A stretch of DNA of 64,000 nt, taken from positions 74,738-138,737 of the forward strand of contig MGYJ01000047.1 in NCBI GenBank assembly GCA_001801685.1. Reading direction: 5' to 3'. A program made the position numbers and the translations under genes. How positions within the stretch are numbered: the stretch's first letter is position 1; each line of letters begins with the position of its first letter. This document shows positions 40,983 to 49,607 of the stretch, one piece after another. The notes under the pieces are model-generated. The model searched no databases. It was not told where the DNA came from and saw only the letters and a program-made list of their open reading frames with translations. Source of the stretch: Gammaproteobacteria bacterium RIFCSPHIGHO2_12_FULL_63_22. GTDB taxonomy: Bacteria > Pseudomonadota > Gammaproteobacteria > Xanthomonadales > Xanthomonadaceae.

Positions 40983-43082
40983 GTGACCCTTTCCACCCTG
41001 AAACACCTGACGCTTGCGCTGGCCGTTGCCGCCGCGCTCAGCGCCTGCCAAAAGGCCGAGCCGGCCCCGGCCGCTGCGGCTGCTGCCGCGGAAACCCCGA
41101 AACTGGTTATCGATGAGTCCAAGCTGCCGGCCCTGCCGCGCTTCACCCTCGCCGACCTGGATCCCAATTCGCCGATCTGCCAGGACCTCAACGCGCACGT
41201 CAACGGCAAGTGGCTCGCAGCCAATCCGATTCCCGACGACAAGACCGCCTGGGGCAATTTCAACATCCTGCGCGACCGTTCCCTGTTCGTACAGCAGCAA
41301 ATCGTTGAACACGCCGCGGCCGCCAAGAATGCGCCCGGCAGCAACGAACAGAAGCTGGGCGACCTCTATCGCCTCGGCCTGGACGAAGCCAAGCTCAACG
41401 CCGACGGCATTGCCCCGCTGAAGCCAACACTCGCCAAGATCGACGCGCTCGCCGACGGCGCAGCCGTTGCGCAGTACCTGCAGGACTCGTTCGCGCACGG
41501 CGACCAGTTCGTGTTCAACTTCTTCGCTGGCGAAGATTTCAAGAACGCCAGCCAGGTCATCGCCTATGCCAGCGAAGGCGGCCTGTCGCTGCCCGAGCGC
41601 GCGTATTACCTGGAAGACCAGCACAAGGAAATCCGCAACGCATTCCTCGCACACGTCGAGCGCATGCTGGTGCTCGGTGGCGTGGAAGCCGCTGCAGCCA
41701 AGACCCAGGCGCAGTCCGTGCTCGATTTTGAAACGCGCCTGGCCAAGGCCTCGCTGACGCCGATCCAGGGTCGCGACCCGAAGAACCAGTACAACTACGT
41801 GACTCTGGCCGACGCCGACAAAGCCACGCCGAACTTCTCGTGGTCCAGGATGCTGGCTGCCGAAGGCATCACCGGCGTTGAAGGCTTCTCGTTGAGCCAG
41901 CCGAAGTTCTTCGCCGAGTTCAACAGCATGCTGGCCGACGTGCCCGCTGCGAACTGGCAGGCCTACCTGCGCTACCACGCGCTCAATGACGCAGCCCCGT
42001 TCCTGTCGGACGCGGTCAACGACGAGCGTTTCGCGTTCTACGGCAAAACCCTCAGCGGCCAGCCGTCGGAACAGCCGCGCTGGAAGCGCGTGCTCGGCAC
42101 GATCAACGGCAACCTCGGCGAAGCTTTGGGCCAGTTGTACGTGCAGCAGGCTTTCCCGGAAGAGTCGAAGCTCGCGATGCAGGCGCTGGTTGCCAACCTT
42201 CGCGGCGCGCTGAAGGCACGCCTGGAAACGCTGGAATGGATGAGCCCGGAAACCAAGGCCAAGGCGCAGGAAAAACTGTCCACCTTCAACCCGATGATCG
42301 GTTACCCGGACAAGTGGCGTGACTACTCGGGCCTGGCCATCAATGCCGGTGAAAGCTACTACGCCAACGTGATGGCGGCTGCAGCGTTCGAAAACGCCTT
42401 CCAGATGGCCAAGGTCGGCAAGCCGGTGGATCGCCAGGAATGGGGCATGACCCCGCAGACGGTGAACGCCTACTACAACCCGCTCAAGAACGAGATCGTG
42501 TTCCCGGCCGCCATCCTGCAGCCGCCCTTCTTCGACGTGAATGCCGATCCTGCGTTGAACTACGGCGGCATCGGCGCGGTCATCGGCCATGAAATCATGC
42601 ACGGCTTCGATGACCAGGGCAGCCAGTTCGACGCCAAGGGCAACAATGCCAACTGGTGGACGGATGCCGACAAGTCGGCGTTCAAGGAACGTACCAGCAA
42701 GCTGGTCAAGCAGTTCGACGACTACGTGGCCATCGACAACCTGCATGTGAAGGGCGAACTGACGCTTGGCGAGAACATCGGCGACCTGAGCGGCATCACC
42801 ATCGCCTACGACGCCTTGCAGCGCGATTTGATGGACAAGAAGGTTGCACTGATCGACGGCTTCAGCCAGGACCAGCGCTTCTTCCTGAACTTCGCCACCA
42901 TCTGGCGCAACAACATGCGTCCGGAAACGCTGAAGGTGAGGCTCAACACCGATCCGCATTCCCCGGCCATGTTCCGTGCCAACGGCGCGCCGTCGAACAT
43001 GGATCAGTTCGCCGAAGCCTTCCAGTGCAAGCCTGGCGATGCCATGGTTCGCAGCGGTGACAAGAAGGTCGTGATCTGGTAA
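40983..43082 (+). CDS. M13 family metallopeptidase (neprilysin/PepO-like) lipoprotein
   Basis: 699 residues from GTG 40983. The N-terminus is a lipoprotein signal with lipobox LSAC at Cys22. The peptidase domains follow: an N-terminal helical lid and the zinc catalytic part with VIGHEIMHGFDDQG (HExxH) and the third ligand Glu in LTLGENIGDLSG; NAYYNPLKNEIVFPAAILQ is also a family signature. M13 peptidases cut short peptides in the periplasm. GTG is chosen since GGAG precedes it and the signal peptide begins there; the frame is open back to 40863 with no signal-like start. A strong terminator follows. Confidence 0.92.
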   Translation: MTLSTLKHLTLALAVAAALSACQKAEPAPAAAAAAAETPKLVIDESKLPALPRFTLADLDPNSPICQDLNAHVNGKWLAANPIPDDKTAWGNFNILRDRSLFVQQQIVEHAAAAKNAPGSNEQKLGDLYRLGLDEAKLNADGIAPLKPTLAKIDALADGAAVAQYLQDSFAHGDQFVFNFFAGEDFKNASQVIAYASEGGLSLPERAYYLEDQHKEIRNAFLAHVERMLVLGGVEAAAAKTQAQSVLDFETRLAKASLTPIQGRDPKNQYNYVTLADADKATPNFSWSRMLAAEGITGVEGFSLSQPKFFAEFNSMLADVPAANWQAYLRYHALNDAAPFLSDAVNDERFAFYGKTLSGQPSEQPRWKRVLGTINGNLGEALGQLYVQQAFPEESKLAMQALVANLRGALKARLETLEWMSPETKAKAQEKLSTFNPMIGYPDKWRDYSGLAINAGESYYANVMAAAAFENAFQMAKVGKPVDRQEWGMTPQTVNAYYNPLKNEIVFPAAILQPPFFDVNADPALNYGGIGAVIGHEIMHGFDDQGSQFDAKGNNANWWTDADKSAFKERTSKLVKQFDDYVAIDNLHVKGELTLGENIGDLSGITIAYDALQRDLMDKKVALIDGFSQDQRFFLNFATIWRNNMRPETLKVRLNTDPHSPAMFRANGAPSNMDQFAEAFQCKPGDAMVRSGDKKVVIW

Positions 43083-43109
43083 TTAATTGATTGCCCGGCA
43101 AGACAAGCG

Positions 43110-43139
43110 ACGGCCCGGGTAACCGGGCCGTCTTTTTTT
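43110..43139 (+). terminator. Rho-independent terminator after the M13 peptidase gene
   Basis: Stem ACGGCCCGG/CCGGGCCGT with a GTAA loop, followed by C and seven T (43133-43139). A textbook terminator 28 bp after the stop. Confidence 0.95.
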
Positions 43140-43219
43140 GTGCGCGCTTCAAGCCTAAGCGCAAGCTGAACTGCCGGTTCGCGGCTGAATCCGGACTAAT
43201 CCTCGCCGTCCCGGGACGG

Positions 43220-43258
43220 TATCATCAGGGACTAGCTTTCAAGGATGGAATGTTTTGA
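43220..43258 (+). promoter_or_regulatory. rapA promoter, Shine-Dalgarno and start region
   Basis: TATCAT (43220-43225) is a plausible -10. AAGGA at 43241-43245 is the only good Shine-Dalgarno. It is too close (4 nt) to ATG 43250, which gives only Met-Phe-stop, and well placed (9 nt) for the in-frame TTG 43255. The stop of the two-codon frame overlaps that TTG. Confidence 0.5.
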
Positions 43259-46131
43259 CTGGCGCTGACATGCTCGAATTCAGACCTGGACAACGTTGGT
43301 TCAGCAGCGCCGAACCCGAACTCGGCCTCGGCACCGTGCTGCGGCTCGCCGGTCGCCAGGTCCAGATCGTCTTCACCGGATCGGGCATGTTGCGCCACTA
43401 CGCAGTCGGCAGCGCTCCATTGTTGCGTGCCGCCTTTCGTCCGGGCGACCGCGTGCAAGTGGACGGGATCGGCAAGATCATCGAACGCTTCGAGGTGGAC
43501 GGCGGCCTGATCCGTTATTTCTGCGGCGCCGATTGTTTCGCCGAAGGCGAACTCGATGCCGAACAACCCGTCTCGCAAGCCGATGCCCGCCTGTTGGCGG
43601 GTCGCCTTGATCGCAACGACCGCTTCGAATTGCGTCGTGAAATGCTCGACCGGCGCGCCAAGGCGCGTGCGCATCCCGCATGGGGCGTGCTGGGCGCGCG
43701 CATCGACCTGATTCCGCACCAGTTGCGCGTGGCCGAAGTGGCCGCAGGCCGCCGCATTCCCCGCCTGTTGCTGGCCGATGAAGTCGGCCTGGGCAAGACC
43801 ATCGAAGCGTGCCTGGTCACCTCGCAGTTGATCGCCAGCGGTCGCGCCCAGCGCGTGCTGGTGTTGCTGCCCGAAAGCCTGGTCAACCAGTGGTTCGTCG
43901 AACTGCTGCGTCGCTTCAACCTGCCCTTCGCCATCTACGACGAAGAACGTTGCGAGTCGCTGGAGATGGATGCGCCACGCAGCAACGGCAGCGGACGCAA
44001 TCCCTTCGACGACGAACAATTGGTGATTGCCTCGGTGGACTGGCTGGCCAGCCACGAACGCCGCGCGCAGCAGGCGTTGGAAGCCAACTGGGACCTGCTA
44101 CTGGTGGATGAGGCGCACCACCTGACCTGGAGCCAGGAGGCGAGCAGCGCGTCCTACCAACTGGTTGAATCCCTCGCCGCGCAGACACCCGCACTCCTGT
44201 TGCTGACCGCCACGCCGGAACAACTTGGGTTGGGCGGCCATTTCGCGCGCCTGCGCCTGCTCGATCCGGCGCGTTACACCAGTCTTCCGGATTTTGTCGA
44301 AGAACAACGCAAGTACGTCGCATTGTCGGCGTTGGCGGAACGCCTGTTGGCCAGCGAAGGCCTGACCGCAGGCGACATCGAAACGCTCGCGCCGTTCTTC
44401 CCCGAACAGGGCGACGCGCTGGCGCACCGCCTGGCCCGAATCGCGGAAGGCGACGAGCAGGCGCGCGACGGCCTGCTGTCCGACCTGATCGATCGTCACG
44501 GCACCGGCCGCGTGATGATCCGCAACCGCCGCGCCGCCGTGGGCGGATTCCCGCAGCGCATCGCGCACGTGGACTTGTTGCCCGAAGGCGAAGAGATGTC
44601 GCTGTCGGGCCGATTACGCGCGGAGTTCGACCACGACCTGGGCGATCTGGAAGACGAGCCCGAACACGACTACAAGAACGATCCGCGAACCGACTGGCTG
44701 CTGGCCAAGCTCGACCAGGTCGCGCCGGCCAAGGCCCTTCTGTTGTGCCGCACCCGCGCCAAGGTGCAGGCCCTGGAAGAGGCCCTGCGCCTTCGCAGCG
44801 GCCTGCCGGTGGCACGTTTCCACGAAGACATGAACCTGTTGCAGCGCGATCGCAACGCCGCCTACTTCGCCGACCCGGAAGGCGCGCGCCTTCTCATCGC
44901 CTCCGAAATCGGCGCTGAAGGCCGCAACTTCCAGTTCGCGCAGCACCTCATCTTCTGGGACCTGCCCTTCCATCCGGACATGCTGGAACAACGCATCGGT
45001 CGCCTCGACCGCATCGGCCAGCGTGGCGAAGTCCACCTGCATGTCGCTGCCGTCGCCGGCAGTCCGCAGGAAGTGCTGATGCGCTGGATGCACGAAGGCC
45101 TCGAAGCCTTCACGCACGTAGTCGCCGACGGCCGCGAGCTGCTGCGTCGCTTTGGCGAGGAACTGCTGCAACTGGTCGGCCAGGACGTGGACGCGCGCGA
45201 CGCGGGCCTCGACGACATGATCCGGCGCACGCGCACCACCCATGCCGAAATCGCCGCGTTGATCGCATCGGGCCGCGACCGCTTGCTTGAACTCGGTAGT
45301 CGCCGCGGCACCGCCGAAGGCGAACTGCTTTCCTCATTGCAGCACGACGACCTCGACCAGAGCCACGACGATTACCCGCTGCGCCTGCTGGAGGCATTTG
45401 GCATCCACGGCGAGGCGCTGGGCCCGCAGCTGTGGCTGCTCGACCCCGAATACCTGACCACGGAAGGCTTCGAGGAATTCAAGGCGGGCCCGCGCTCGGC
45501 AACCTTCGACCGCGCCACCGCACTGGCTCGCGACGACTTGCTCTATCTTCGCGCCGACCATCCGCTGCTGCTGTCGGCGCAGGAAATGCTGGCCTCCGGC
45601 GAAACCGGCAATGCCGCGTTCCTGGTGGACGACAGCCTGCCGCCGCGCACCGCGATCCTCGAGGCCGTGTTCGTGCTCGAATGCGTCGCCCATCGCCGAT
45701 TGAATGTCGAACGCTTCCTGCCGCCCTTGCCGGTTACGGTCGCCATAGACAGCAAGCTGCAGCATCGCGTGGACTTCGCGCCGAACGAGCGCGCCAGCGT
45801 CCGTGCCGGCGACCGACAGTACGATATTTCACCGATGCGAAAAGTGCTCGCCGCGCTGGTTCCGCCGATGCTCGAACAGGCGCGCATCCAGGGCGACATC
45901 CAGTGCGCGGCGCATGCGCAGCAGGCGCTGGAACGGGCCTCGGCCATGCTCGATGCAGAGGTCCTTCGCATCGAGGCGCTGGCGCAGATCAATCCGTCGG
46001 TTCGGCCCCAGGAAATCCAGGCGCTGCGCGACGAACGCGACCAGTTGCTGGCGGTATTGCCCAACGCGCGCCCCCGACTCGACTCGATCCGCCTGGTTAC
46101 CAGCGCGGATTTCCTGTCGCTGCGCCGCTGA
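43255..46131 (+). CDS. rapA: RNA polymerase-associated ATPase RapA (HepA)
   Basis: 958 residues from TTG 43255, or 953 from ATG 43270. E. coli RapA has 968. This Swi2/Snf2 ATPase recycles RNA polymerase after transcription. The order is Tudor-like N-domains (RPGQRWFSSAEPELGLGTV), the Walker A LLADEVGLGKTIEAC (about 169-183), the DEAH box LVDEAHHL, then LLLTATPEQLGLGGHFARLR, the second helicase lobe (IASEIGAEGRNFQF, EQRIGRLDRIGQ) and the C-terminal part. Homologues begin near MxFxxGQRW, favouring ATG 43270, but the Shine-Dalgarno favours the TTG. It is convergent with the rhomboid gene. Confidence 0.95.
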   Translation: MTGADMLEFRPGQRWFSSAEPELGLGTVLRLAGRQVQIVFTGSGMLRHYAVGSAPLLRAAFRPGDRVQVDGIGKIIERFEVDGGLIRYFCGADCFAEGELDAEQPVSQADARLLAGRLDRNDRFELRREMLDRRAKARAHPAWGVLGARIDLIPHQLRVAEVAAGRRIPRLLLADEVGLGKTIEACLVTSQLIASGRAQRVLVLLPESLVNQWFVELLRRFNLPFAIYDEERCESLEMDAPRSNGSGRNPFDDEQLVIASVDWLASHERRAQQALEANWDLLLVDEAHHLTWSQEASSASYQLVESLAAQTPALLLLTATPEQLGLGGHFARLRLLDPARYTSLPDFVEEQRKYVALSALAERLLASEGLTAGDIETLAPFFPEQGDALAHRLARIAEGDEQARDGLLSDLIDRHGTGRVMIRNRRAAVGGFPQRIAHVDLLPEGEEMSLSGRLRAEFDHDLGDLEDEPEHDYKNDPRTDWLLAKLDQVAPAKALLLCRTRAKVQALEEALRLRSGLPVARFHEDMNLLQRDRNAAYFADPEGARLLIASEIGAEGRNFQFAQHLIFWDLPFHPDMLEQRIGRLDRIGQRGEVHLHVAAVAGSPQEVLMRWMHEGLEAFTHVVADGRELLRRFGEELLQLVGQDVDARDAGLDDMIRRTRTTHAEIAALIASGRDRLLELGSRRGTAEGELLSSLQHDDLDQSHDDYPLRLLEAFGIHGEALGPQLWLLDPEYLTTEGFEEFKAGPRSATFDRATALARDDLLYLRADHPLLLSAQEMLASGETGNAAFLVDDSLPPRTAILEAVFVLECVAHRRLNVERFLPPLPVTVAIDSKLQHRVDFAPNERASVRAGDRQYDISPMRKVLAALVPPMLEQARIQGDIQCAAHAQQALERASAMLDAEVLRIEALAQINPSVRPQEIQALRDERDQLLAVLPNARPRLDSIRLVTSADFLSLRR

Positions 46132-46164
46132 GGCGCGGCGCGCGCACCTGGACTAAAGCGAAGC

Positions 46165-46839
46165 TCAGCGAACCAGTCGCGGACCCGGTGGGCGCTTCTT
46201 CGTGAACGGTGGCAGTCCGCGCCAGTAGCGCAGCAACAACCATCCGAACAACATGCCGCCCAGGTGCGCGAAGTGGGCGATGCCCTGCATCGTGCCGGTC
46301 ACGCCGGCCACCAATGAAATCACGCCGAATACGATGACCAGCGTGCGCGCAGACATCGGAATGGGCGGGATGATCAGCATCACCCGCTCACGCGGGAACA
46401 TCAGTCCGTAGGCCAGCAGCACACCGTAGATGCCACCTGATGCGCCTACCGTCGGGAACACGCCGCCGCCGTAATTCATCATGACGGTCACGACGACCAA
46501 CTGGCACAGGCCAGCGCCGATCATGCAGGTGAAGAAGAACTGCGTGAATTTGCGCGAACCGAGCGTCATCTCGACGCGCGCGCCGAACTGGTACAGCGCG
46601 ATGCCGTTGAAAAGGATGTGGAAGAAATCGCCGTGCAGGAATCCGTAGCTGACCAGTTGCCAGGGCTGGAAGCCCACGTTCACCGGAAGCCCGTCTGCGC
46701 CCATGCCCGCGTAAAATTCTCCCCAGGGCCAGAGCGCAAACCAGTAGCGCATGACTTCCTGGCCGATCATCGCCTGCAGTCCGAACCCGACGGCCATGGC
46801 GATGAGCAGGTACTTGGTGACCGGCGGCAGGGGATTCAC
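46165..46839 (-). CDS. Rhomboid family intramembrane protease
   Basis: 224 residues with about six helices. The catalytic pair is Ser in the GASGGIYGVLLAYG loop (GxSG) and His in FAHLGGMLFGWLLLRY. The helix with HGDFFHILFNGIALYQFG, carrying the conserved HxxxN, is also present. Such enzymes cut membrane proteins inside the bilayer; the substrate is unknown. I start at GTG 46839 because GGAG precedes it and a TATCAT promoter lies just upstream; a longer frame from 46884 would begin ahead of that promoter. Confidence 0.9.
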   Translation of the reverse strand: MNPLPPVTKYLLIAMAVGFGLQAMIGQEVMRYWFALWPWGEFYAGMGADGLPVNVGFQPWQLVSYGFLHGDFFHILFNGIALYQFGARVEMTLGSRKFTQFFFTCMIGAGLCQLVVVTVMMNYGGGVFPTVGASGGIYGVLLAYGLMFPRERVMLIIPPIPMSARTLVIVFGVISLVAGVTGTMQGIAHFAHLGGMLFGWLLLRYWRGLPPFTKKRPPGPRLVR

Positions 46840-46867
46840 GGCAATGGGACTCCAGGTTCGACGCGCA

Positions 46868-46873
46868 ATGATA
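46868..46873 (-). promoter_or_regulatory. Candidate -10 of the rhomboid gene
   Basis: TATCAT on the minus strand, 28 nt before GTG 46839, leaving a short leader with TGGAG. It supports the shorter rhomboid start. Confidence 0.4.
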
Positions 46874-46909
46874 GCGCCTGCCACGCGGCGCCCGACTCAT
46901 GATGCCGCT

Positions 46910-47248
46910 TCAACGCCCCGGCGGCGCCCAGAGTATTTCATCCAGCGTTGCCGCCGCCTTCAGGCCCTTCACCCGGCCGTTGCGCACGTCCACGCCTTCG
47001 GCCCGCAAGCGCTGCTGCTGCTCGCTGAAATTCGGATGGTCTTCAGGAAATGCGATGCGGCCGTCCGAGCGCAGGATACGGTGCCAGGGCAGCTTGGGAT
47101 CGTCATTGCCTGACAACAGGCGCGCCACCATGCGCGCGCGGCCGGGCAGCCCGGCGCGGCGCGCGATTTCGCCATAACCGGCCACTTCCCCGCGCGGAAC
47201 GGCCCGGATAGCGGCAAGAATTCGATCAGCGGCAGACTTTCCGGGCAT
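46910..47248 (-). CDS. Alkyltransferase-like (ATL) DNA-binding protein, MGMT family
   Basis: 112 residues, the compact MGMT-like domain: an N-terminal helix (ILAAIRAVPRGEVAGYGEIARRAG), then PWHRILRSDGRIAFP. In true O6-alkylguanine transferases this motif is PCHRV with the acceptor Cys; here Trp replaces the Cys. That is the mark of ATL proteins, which bind alkylated bases and hand them to nucleotide excision repair without repairing them. The arginine finger (RARMVARLL) is present. A TATCCT hexamer is 8 nt from the ATG, with no Shine-Dalgarno. Confidence 0.92.
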   Translation of the reverse strand: MPGKSAADRILAAIRAVPRGEVAGYGEIARRAGLPGRARMVARLLSGNDDPKLPWHRILRSDGRIAFPEDHPNFSEQQQRLRAEGVDVRNGRVKGLKAAATLDEILWAPPGR

Positions 47249-47255
47249 GGCGGTT

Positions 47256-47262
47256 TAGGATA
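47256..47262. promoter_or_regulatory. Overlapping divergent -10 hexamers
   Basis: TAGGAT (47256-47261, plus strand) and TATCCT (47262-47257, minus strand) overlap by five bases. The first would drive the small gene at 47286 with a leader carrying AGGA, the second the ATL gene with a near-leaderless mRNA. Polymerase could not occupy both at once. Confidence 0.45.
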
Positions 47263-47285
47263 CGACACACGACGGCAGGATACCC

Positions 47286-47693
47286 ATGCAGAATTTCGAA
47301 CAAATCCGCAGCGCCATCCAGGGCGACTACAAGATCACCGCACGCGAACCCTACATGGTCTGCGTCGAACTCTCGCTCGACAAGGGGCGTCGCCACCAGA
47401 GCATCTTCCTGGCTGAGATCGAGGACGACGACGGCCGCAAGTTCCTGCGCGTCAGCACCGTCATCGCACCGATGACCGGCCTGGATGCGCGCCGCATGCT
47501 CGCCTTCAACTGGCAGAGCCGCGTTGGCTACATGGCTGTTGGCGAACTCGATTCCGTGCCCTACCTGCAGCTTTGCGAGAACCGTCCGTACGACACCCTC
47601 TCGCCTGCCGAGGTGGACCGATTGATCCTCGAGATCGGCGGCGTTGGCGACAATCTCGAGCGCGTACTTTCCGCCGGTGGCGACCTGCTTTAA
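47286..47693 (+). CDS. Small conserved-looking protein of unknown function
   Basis: 135 residues, soluble, without signal or membrane segment, mixed alpha/beta. It reads as one compact domain: an opening helix (NFEQIRSAIQGDY), a central sheet (YMVCVELSLDKGRRHQSIFLAEIE, KFLRVSTVIAP) and a long closing helix (PAEVDRLILEIGGVGDNLERVL). The layout recalls secretion-chaperone (CesT/YbjN-like) folds, but no diagnostic motif is seen and I give no function. AGGA precedes the ATG; a REP-like hairpin lies after the stop. It is divergent from the ATL gene. Confidence 0.7.
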   Translation: MQNFEQIRSAIQGDYKITAREPYMVCVELSLDKGRRHQSIFLAEIEDDDGRKFLRVSTVIAPMTGLDARRMLAFNWQSRVGYMAVGELDSVPYLQLCENRPYDTLSPAEVDRLILEIGGVGDNLERVLSAGGDLL

Positions 47694-47697
47694 TCGT

Positions 47698-47720
47698 GTG
47701 GGAGCGGCCTCGGCCGCGAT
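47698..47720. repeat. REP-like palindromic element
   Basis: A GTGGGAGCGGC head followed by the perfect hairpin GCGGCC-TC-GGCCGC and GAT. It resembles the GTGGGAGCGxC...GCGxC REP elements found between genes in Pseudomonas and Xanthomonadales. It sits in the 30-bp gap between two convergent genes, a usual REP location. Only one copy is seen in this window. Confidence 0.55.
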
Positions 47721-47723
47721 GAA

Positions 47724-48842
47724 TTACGCGAAACCGTAGTTCTTCAGCAGCCTTACCAGGCCCCAGGCGATTCCGCCGGCTGCCGGGATGGTCAGGATCC
47801 ACGCCCACAGGATTCGCTCGATCACGGTCAGCTTGACCGTGTGCGGATTCTTCGCGAAGCCCACGCCCATGATCGCGGTCGAGATGCTGTGCGTGGTGGA
47901 CACCGGCATGCCGAAGTGCGCAGCCAGTGCCAGGATCGATGCAGAACTCGTCTCCGCGGCGAAGCCGTTGATCGGATGCAATTTCACCATCTTGTGACCC
48001 AGGGTCTTGATGATGCGCCAGCCGCCCATTGCCGTGCCGGCCGCCATCACCACGCCGCAGGTCACGATGATCCAGCTGTCGATGCCATCCTTGCCGCCGT
48101 CCGGATGCAGGAAGTCCAGCCACGACGGCAATGAGTCCAGCGTTCCCGACGCCTGCGCGCCGAAGACCGCCAGGGCGATGATGCCCATCGTTTTTTGCGC
48201 ATCATTCATGCCGTGGGCCAGGCCCATGTAGGCCGCGCTGCCGATTTGCGCCTTGCCGAACAGCGCATTGACCCAGCGTGGGCGCGAGATGCGGCCCAGC
48301 CAGCCGCCGGCGTTGTTCATGCTGCTGATGATCGCCATCAACAGACCCATGATCAGCACGCCGAGCATGAAGCCCGCAACCGGCGAAGAAATCATCGGAA
48401 CTACCACTTTCCAGAAGATGCCGGAATTCTTGCCGAAATTTTCACCGGCGCGCGCCCAGATCAAGGCATGCCAGTTATTGTCCGCCGCGGCAACGGCGGC
48501 GCCGCACAGGCCGCCGATCAGCGCATGGCTTGATGACGACGGCAGGCCGCGCCACCAGGTGATCAGGTTCCAGATGATGGCGCCGACCAGCGCGCAGATC
48601 AGCACCTGCGAGGTGACGATCACCACGTCCGTGTCCACCAGGCCCGAGGCGATGGTCTTGGCCACTGCCGTGCCGAGGAAGGCGCCGATCAGGTTCGTCA
48701 CCGCCGCCAGCATCACGGCCTGCGTCGGCGTCAGCACCTTGGTGGCGACCACGGTCGCGATCGAATTGGCCGTGTCGTGGAAGCCGTTGATGAATTCGAA
48801 CACCAACGCCGTCACGATGACGAGCAGGAGCAAGGTAAGCAC
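47724..48842 (-). CDS. Inorganic phosphate transporter, Pit family
   Basis: 372 residues with about ten helices and the two Pit repeats: FEFINGFHDTANSIATVV near the N-terminus and AHGMNDAQKTMGIIALAVFG in the second half, the signature pair of the family. GLPSSSSHALIGGLCGAA and MPVSTTHSISTAIMGVG are further marks. It moves phosphate, probably as a metal-phosphate complex, with protons. It starts with GTG 48842 (AGGAG upstream), 10 bp after the DUF47 gene, the usual partner of Pit transporters. Confidence 0.93.
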   Translation of the reverse strand: MLTLLLLVIVTALVFEFINGFHDTANSIATVVATKVLTPTQAVMLAAVTNLIGAFLGTAVAKTIASGLVDTDVVIVTSQVLICALVGAIIWNLITWWRGLPSSSSHALIGGLCGAAVAAADNNWHALIWARAGENFGKNSGIFWKVVVPMISSPVAGFMLGVLIMGLLMAIISSMNNAGGWLGRISRPRWVNALFGKAQIGSAAYMGLAHGMNDAQKTMGIIALAVFGAQASGTLDSLPSWLDFLHPDGGKDGIDSWIIVTCGVVMAAGTAMGGWRIIKTLGHKMVKLHPINGFAAETSSASILALAAHFGMPVSTTHSISTAIMGVGFAKNPHTVKLTVIERILWAWILTIPAAGGIAWGLVRLLKNYGFA

Positions 48843-48852
48843 GGGCTTGCTC

Positions 48853-49482
48853 CTAGGAGTTCTTCAGCACGACCTGGTGCACCACGTTGCCGGCATCGCG
48901 GCAGCGGTCGATGGCTTTTTCCAGAAGCTCGAACAGGTCTTTCAGGATCAGGTAGCGCATCGGGTCGGTTTCGAGTGCGTAAGTGTCGCGGTACAGCTCG
49001 AGGATCAGGCGGTCCGCCTCGGCCTCGATCGCCTGCATCTTGTCGTTCAGCGCCTTGCTGGTATCGGGGTTCATGCCCTTGCGCAGCAGGCCGATCATTT
49101 CCTCGATGACTTCGGCGGCGCGCTCGAGCATGTTCGCGCGCGAGATGAAGTCCACGTCGCCCAGCCGCTCGGCCGCCAGCGTGTAGCGCTCGGCGAACTT
49201 CTCGACGATCTTCGGGATCTTGTACAGGGCGCTCGACAGGGCATCGATGTCCTCGCGCTCAAGCGCGGTCACGAACGTATTCACCAGCTCATGGCTGATC
49301 TGCGCGGCCAGGTTCTTCTCGCGCTGGCGGGCCAGCTTGAACTTCTCGAGCGACCGTTGCGCCGGGGCAGCGGACAGCAGCTCCACCAGGGCCCGGGTGC
49401 TTTCCCGCGCCGCGGCAGCGCTTGCCTCGAGCAGCCCGTAGAACTTGTCGCCCTTGCCGAAGATGGTCTGGAGAGAAAACAT
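48853..49482 (-). CDS. DUF47 (PhoU-like) protein, Pit partner
   Basis: 209 residues, all-helical, matching the DUF47/PhoU-like family: MFSLQTIFGKGDKFYGLLEASA, then KLARQREKNLAAQISHEL and the C-terminal PMRYLILKDLFELLEKAIDRCRDAGNVV signature. PhoU-like proteins next to Pit genes bind metals and control phosphate uptake. ATG 49482 has AGGA upstream; the frame is open further but the family N-terminus starts here. Confidence 0.92.
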   Translation of the reverse strand: MFSLQTIFGKGDKFYGLLEASAAAARESTRALVELLSAAPAQRSLEKFKLARQREKNLAAQISHELVNTFVTALEREDIDALSSALYKIPKIVEKFAERYTLAAERLGDVDFISRANMLERAAEVIEEMIGLLRKGMNPDTSKALNDKMQAIEAEADRLILELYRDTYALETDPMRYLILKDLFELLEKAIDRCRDAGNVVHQVVLKNS

Positions 49483-49607
49483 GACGGGTCCTGTGGGGTT
49501 GCGGGGCAATAAGTCACAAATGTTACACCGGACAGCCCCGCAAACCGACCAATTCGGGCCGGTCACCGGCCTGGCATGGCCCACCGTGTATCCTTGACAG
49601 CTGATCC

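Noticed and set aside
40875..42959. A 694-codon minus-strand frame within the M13 peptidase gene
   Set aside because: The plus-strand gene has a signal peptide and the HExxH motif. The antisense frame has no recognisable features.
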